Assembly (NCBI GenBank): GCA_037178855.1
Contig: JASJZC010000006.1
Span: 5,704,001 to 5,768,000 of the forward strand
Source: Oscheius sp. JU75
Lineage: Eukaryota > Nematoda > Chromadorea > Rhabditida > Rhabditidae
Length of the DNA stretch: 64,000 bases
Reading direction: 5' to 3'
Position numbers and translations under genes: made by a program
The notes under the pieces: model-generated
The model's database searches: none
Told to the model about the DNA's origin: nothing
What the model saw: only the letters and a program-made list of their open reading frames with translations
Part shown: piece by piece, positions 60,695 through 64,000 of the stretch
Numbering within the stretch: the stretch's first letter is position 1
Layout of the letters: the number at the start of each line of letters is the position of its first letter

Positions 60695-61800
60695 CTAGAG
60701 ATCTTCAACTGTTCCACCGCCCACCAAAGTTTTATACATTGGAGAGGCGAGAAACCTGTAAAATTGCTTTGTATATTAGAAAAAATTCAGTTTACTTTGC
60801 TTGTGAGCTGCCTGCGCGTTTTTTTTTCGCACTCGCGTTATCTTTGGAAACTCTAGAAAACTTAAAGCCTTATCCAAATAGAGAAGGCAGGTAACTCCCT
60901 CAGTTCAAAATTTTTGGCACAAACTCGCTGAACATCCCCAAACAACGCTTTTCTGTATTATGTCCGGCTAAAACAAGTTTGGCTGATGTCCCGTTGGGGC
61001 TCGGGACAGGTAGATGCCGTTTCAGTCGAGCTACCCTTAGGAACAGCGTTCTCCCAGAGACGCATCTCCCAAACGACTTGACGAAGAGTTATTACTGTCA
61101 CAAAGTAACCGACAAATTGACAATTAGGGCTTCAGACACAAAACACAGACTTTTGGGCATTTAGAACTAGATATTACTATAGAGACATCGTTTTAATGCG
61201 TTCTCCAGTCAGAGAATTGTAGAGCTTGGCTGTTGTCCTGATCTATTTTTGAGCACGATAGCAAACACTCTAATTAATGACCGCCTAATCTTTTTGCTCG
61301 AATTAACAGAATATCGCATATTTTTTTTCGGTTTCTCAAGATCTTACAGTTACGCATCATTTTTTACAACTCTCAACTAAGCCAAAATGCTGCTGAAAAA
61401 TACCTACCTTGGATATGAATCCCTTTGCATCAGTGTGTAGATTTGGCTTTGCGCGTCGTCGAAGGTATTAGCAGATGGTTTTTGCATATTGTTGTTGACC
61501 GTTTCCCTCACCCTCGAGTCTAATGATACTTCTTTTGGCGATAAAATTGAGATAAAATCTTCATAAATAATTCTAGCCTGAAAATGAGAAACATTAAAAA
61601 TTGGATAAAAACCCTAAACCTTTTCCTCAATTTTCTCCGCGTTTTTCTCCCGTTTTAATTCCTCACAGGCCTGCCAAAACAAAATGTTCTCATCAGAATA
61701 TTCTCCTTTCAAGAACTCGGCGAAAATCTTCTGTCCCTGTTTGTGGTTCATCAGGTTGTCGAAGCTCTGCTGCCACGTGATTATCGTCTCATAGCTGACT
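60695..61800 (-). CDS. RGS-domain protein (regulator of G-protein signalling), 5' exons not found
   Basis: Three short minus-strand exons join in frame: 61800-61620, 61577-61408 and 60755-60695. The joined text covers a whole RGS domain: TIITWQQSFDNLMNHKQGQK, FAEFLKGEYSDENILFWQAC, EELKREKNAEKIEEKARIIY, FISILSPKEVSLDSRVRETV, FDDAQSQIYTLMQRDSYPRF, then LASPMYKTLVGGGTVEDL and a stop at 60695-60697. RGS proteins speed GTP hydrolysis by G-alpha subunits and so shorten GPCR signals. The domain ends almost at the stop, as in small R4-type RGS proteins. The first exon shown begins in mid-codon after TTTTTGCAG, so at least one upstream exon must lie above 61800; I could not find it. The last intron (60756-61407, 652 nt) holds a repeat shared with the mariner element. 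Confidence 0.9.
60973..61070 (+). repeat. Fragment related to the 5' region of the nearby mariner-like element
   Basis: This stretch matches the reverse complement of 59401-59496 at roughly three quarters of positions, with near-identical ends (TTTGGCTGATGTCCCGTTGG and CTCCCAGAGACGCATCTCCC). In the transposon the matching piece lies just upstream of the helix-turn-helix region. It is probably a solo or MITE-like derivative inserted in the last RGS intron. Confidence 0.65.
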
Positions 61801-64000
61801 CTGCAAAAATGGATTCATTGTGACTCCAATAATTCTCCTTCTTTCTCGTCCCGTGGGCACGGGACCCTTTAATTAATTCGCTTCACCGCAATCCACGCAA
61901 AAAGAATGAAAAGGCAGCCAAGGGGCAGAGAACAACAAGGACATTCTGTTTGAACTCTGATACAACACAGAGTTGGTTCCTTTCGGATCGGATGCGTTTG
62001 TATCTTTTGAGAACTCCATGCCATAATTATGGCTTAAACAAGTGCAGAGGTCATATTGTTGGTTTCAGGTTTCTGGGAAAGTTGTTATAAGCTCAAACAG
62101 ATTCTATGATTCAATTGTCTACCTGGCTTCTATCCCCTTTACAACGCTTAAAACAACCTTCTTAGAACTCAAATGATCAGACAATTTGGAAAGAGATCAT
62201 GCTTGTCTCACAGTCAGTCACACATGTATTCGACGACCAATCATCGTCCAAGTACAGACACTTGTCAGCTTTTCTCATACTTCGATCAAAGGAGAATCGT
62301 TGTGGGTGGGAAGTAATACAAACTGGGAACTGTTCAGGTTATCTACATTCTCTGATTTCTTAGGAAGAGATAAATAACCTATACTAGGAATACGCATTCA
62401 GAACACACCCTGATATCAACAGTCTCTCTAAACCGTTCCGATCACATTTGCACTTATCAGTACTCTCAATCAAATTGCCACGTTCAAAACAAATTATCCA
62501 GTGATGTGGCACTGAACCCCTTTGTCTCTTAGTCACACGACCTTCACCTCGAAGCGAGCTTCTTGTGGAGCGGCACGTTTCACTGATTCCTCGTAAATTG
62601 CAAAATAATCCTCTCTCCTAGCTTAGGGAAATTGCTCATATACTGGTCAGAGAGTTAGTTAGACCAGAAATGCTGTTTGTCTCCCAAGAAGGCCATGGAT
62701 GCCAATAGTCAGTGCTCTTGATGCCCTTGGCTCTCAAATTACAATCACATGACGATGGGTGCGTAATCCAAGCAAGGGCAGCAAAAGTTCGTAATTGCAA
62801 AAACCATGATGAGACATAATTGAGCTGATTTGTGGGGGAGGACTTTTGGATTCTCTGCACTCTCTCATTCTTGACTGAGCGGCAATAACATGCATTCCGT
62901 TGAGGAAGGCAACGGCCAATTATCAAAGTGATTCTTTCTCAATAACAGCTATCGATGAATAGGCTATAATTAATGTTTGTTTCGAACAGATTTTCTGTTT
63001 GAAGAAGGGTTTGGTGGAGATTGTACAAAGTTCTCAGATCACCGAGAAAAAAAAGGTATTTTCCATTATTAAAACTGTTCCACGCTGTTCTAAAAAGAAA
63101 TAGAGTGTTCGATATATATATGCTTGGTAAGTCATTAATTTTAGAGATATCACGTAACCTCCTACCGTTGTTCAACATAATACCGTATTGATGCGTCAAA
63201 ATTGAAAAACTACTATCTCGAGCTTTTATATATGCAGAAAAACACGACTCAATCTATCATTCCTCTCAAAAATAAATTGATGATGAGGTTGAACGAGAAA
63301 CAGTGGAGCTCAGATTTCTTTCATTTCGTCCCTACGTATTGTCCTTTAAATGTCAGCCTCAAATCTTTCCAATTGAGCTAATTCCTCCAGTCTCATTGGA
63401 CCGAAACGACAATTTGCGCATCTCTAAGAAAGGATTAGTTCAGGTTAACTGGGTGTGCTTCCTCTTTACGTCAATTGACTTTAATTGGCAAGCCAAAAAA
63501 TATAAAAAGACTCACTTGTCATTAGTTTCAATAGCAGACGTCCTTTGTTTCTCGTTGACAGTATTGCTGAAATTGCGACAATTAGAAAAGTCCCGGAAAA
63601 AGGGCTGAATTTGCTGTGGAATCGTTGTGGAAAAATTTGGACCTCTTTGATAGTCGTCCTCTTCAAAGACTTATTCATTCATGGAGAAGACCGTTGAAAA
63701 TTCTTTGAATTTTGGTCTGATAATTGAGGAAGTATGGTGATTAGAGCCACAAATTACAGTAGGACGATATGAAATCTCGGTCATAATGGACAGGTGTTCC
63801 GTGTGACGAAGGAAAACGTAGAGAATGGCAATTGTGAATATTCGATGAAATCAAACTGGTAGCAAAGTAGTAAAATTTTTTTTTTTGACAAAGCTGCGGT
63901 TCTACAATGGTAAGTTTCCTAAGCTTTAGTTTCAGGACCGTCAGAGTCAAGAAGCTTACCCGGTTATTGGCACAATTGGATTTCCGAAAATCAAAACAGT
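61801..64000. other. No gene identified; must contain the RGS 5' exon(s) or intron
   Basis: At least one RGS exon must lie at or beyond here on the minus strand, but none stands out. A perfect 8-bp-stem hairpin (GTCCCGTGGGCACGGGAC) is at 61848-61865. Minus-strand pieces at 63741-63895 and at the window end (a frame followed by GGTAAGC) are protein-like but could not be tied to a gene. The rest is AT-rich with no recognisable family. Confidence 0.4.

Noticed and set aside
63741-64000. Possible last two exons of a minus-strand gene at the window end
   Set aside because: The text is protein-like and a GGTAAGC donor is present, but the pieces are too short and match nothing, so I cannot support a gene.

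Overview
The window is animal nuclear DNA and most probably from a nematode. The evidence is a Str/Srh-like serpentine chemoreceptor, a cadmium-responsive (CDR/FAXC-type) GST-fold protein, a divergent nuclear hormone receptor, ubiquitin with Ala at position 19, many exons ending in TTTCAG, and acceptor-like sites just before several start codons, as expected for spliced-leader trans-splicing. Genes are compact. Most introns I could place are only 33-46 nt, shorter than the usual nematode mode. I cannot name the species or clade.

Layout. 1-2.2 kb: no gene seen. 2.2-8.4 kb: a receptor cluster with a rhodopsin-class GPCR (+), a small unrecognised secreted protein (+), a Cys-loop channel subunit (-) and a serpentine chemoreceptor (+). 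8.5-14 kb: polyubiquitin (-), the ER cargo receptor SURF4 (+) and galactokinase (-). 14.4-14.9 kb: an unrecognised gene (-). 15-18.5 kb: gene-poor, with a possible LINE remnant and one orphan candidate exon. 18.5-20.2 kb: an FMRFamide-type peptide GPCR carrying a tRNA-Gly-derived SINE in an intron. 21.2-28.4 kb: a giant membrane-anchored mucin whose last exon is about 190 copies of a 30-bp repeat.

28.7-37.6 kb: acyl-CoA thioesterase 8 (+), an SLC49A3-type transporter (-), the CDR-like protein (+), and two tandem ArgE-type M20 peptidase paralogues (+), the first with a tRNA-Arg(CCT) on the opposite strand of an intron. 38.4-45.7 kb: Raptor followed by mitochondrial Era GTPase (+). 46.6-49.8 kb: prolyl oligopeptidase (+). 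49.9-54 kb: a nuclear hormone receptor (+), converging on glutaminase (54-57.5 kb, -), which has a roughly 0.9-kb fold-back element filling one intron. 58.4-59.6 kb: a broken Tc1/mariner transposon. 60.7-61.8 kb: the RGS domain of a G-protein regulator (-), made of short exons. 61.8-64 kb: nothing identified.

The genes do not form one pathway. Themes are neuronal signalling (three GPCR-type receptors, a ligand-gated channel, RGS, glutaminase), nutrient and amino-acid handling (Raptor, galactokinase, M20 peptidases, prolyl oligopeptidase) and secretion (SURF4, mucin). The features most worth a second look are the mucin array, the second M20 paralogue with an altered metal site, the fold-back element, and the very short introns. 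Exon joins were inferred by eye from frame and GT/AG sites, so individual boundaries may be off.
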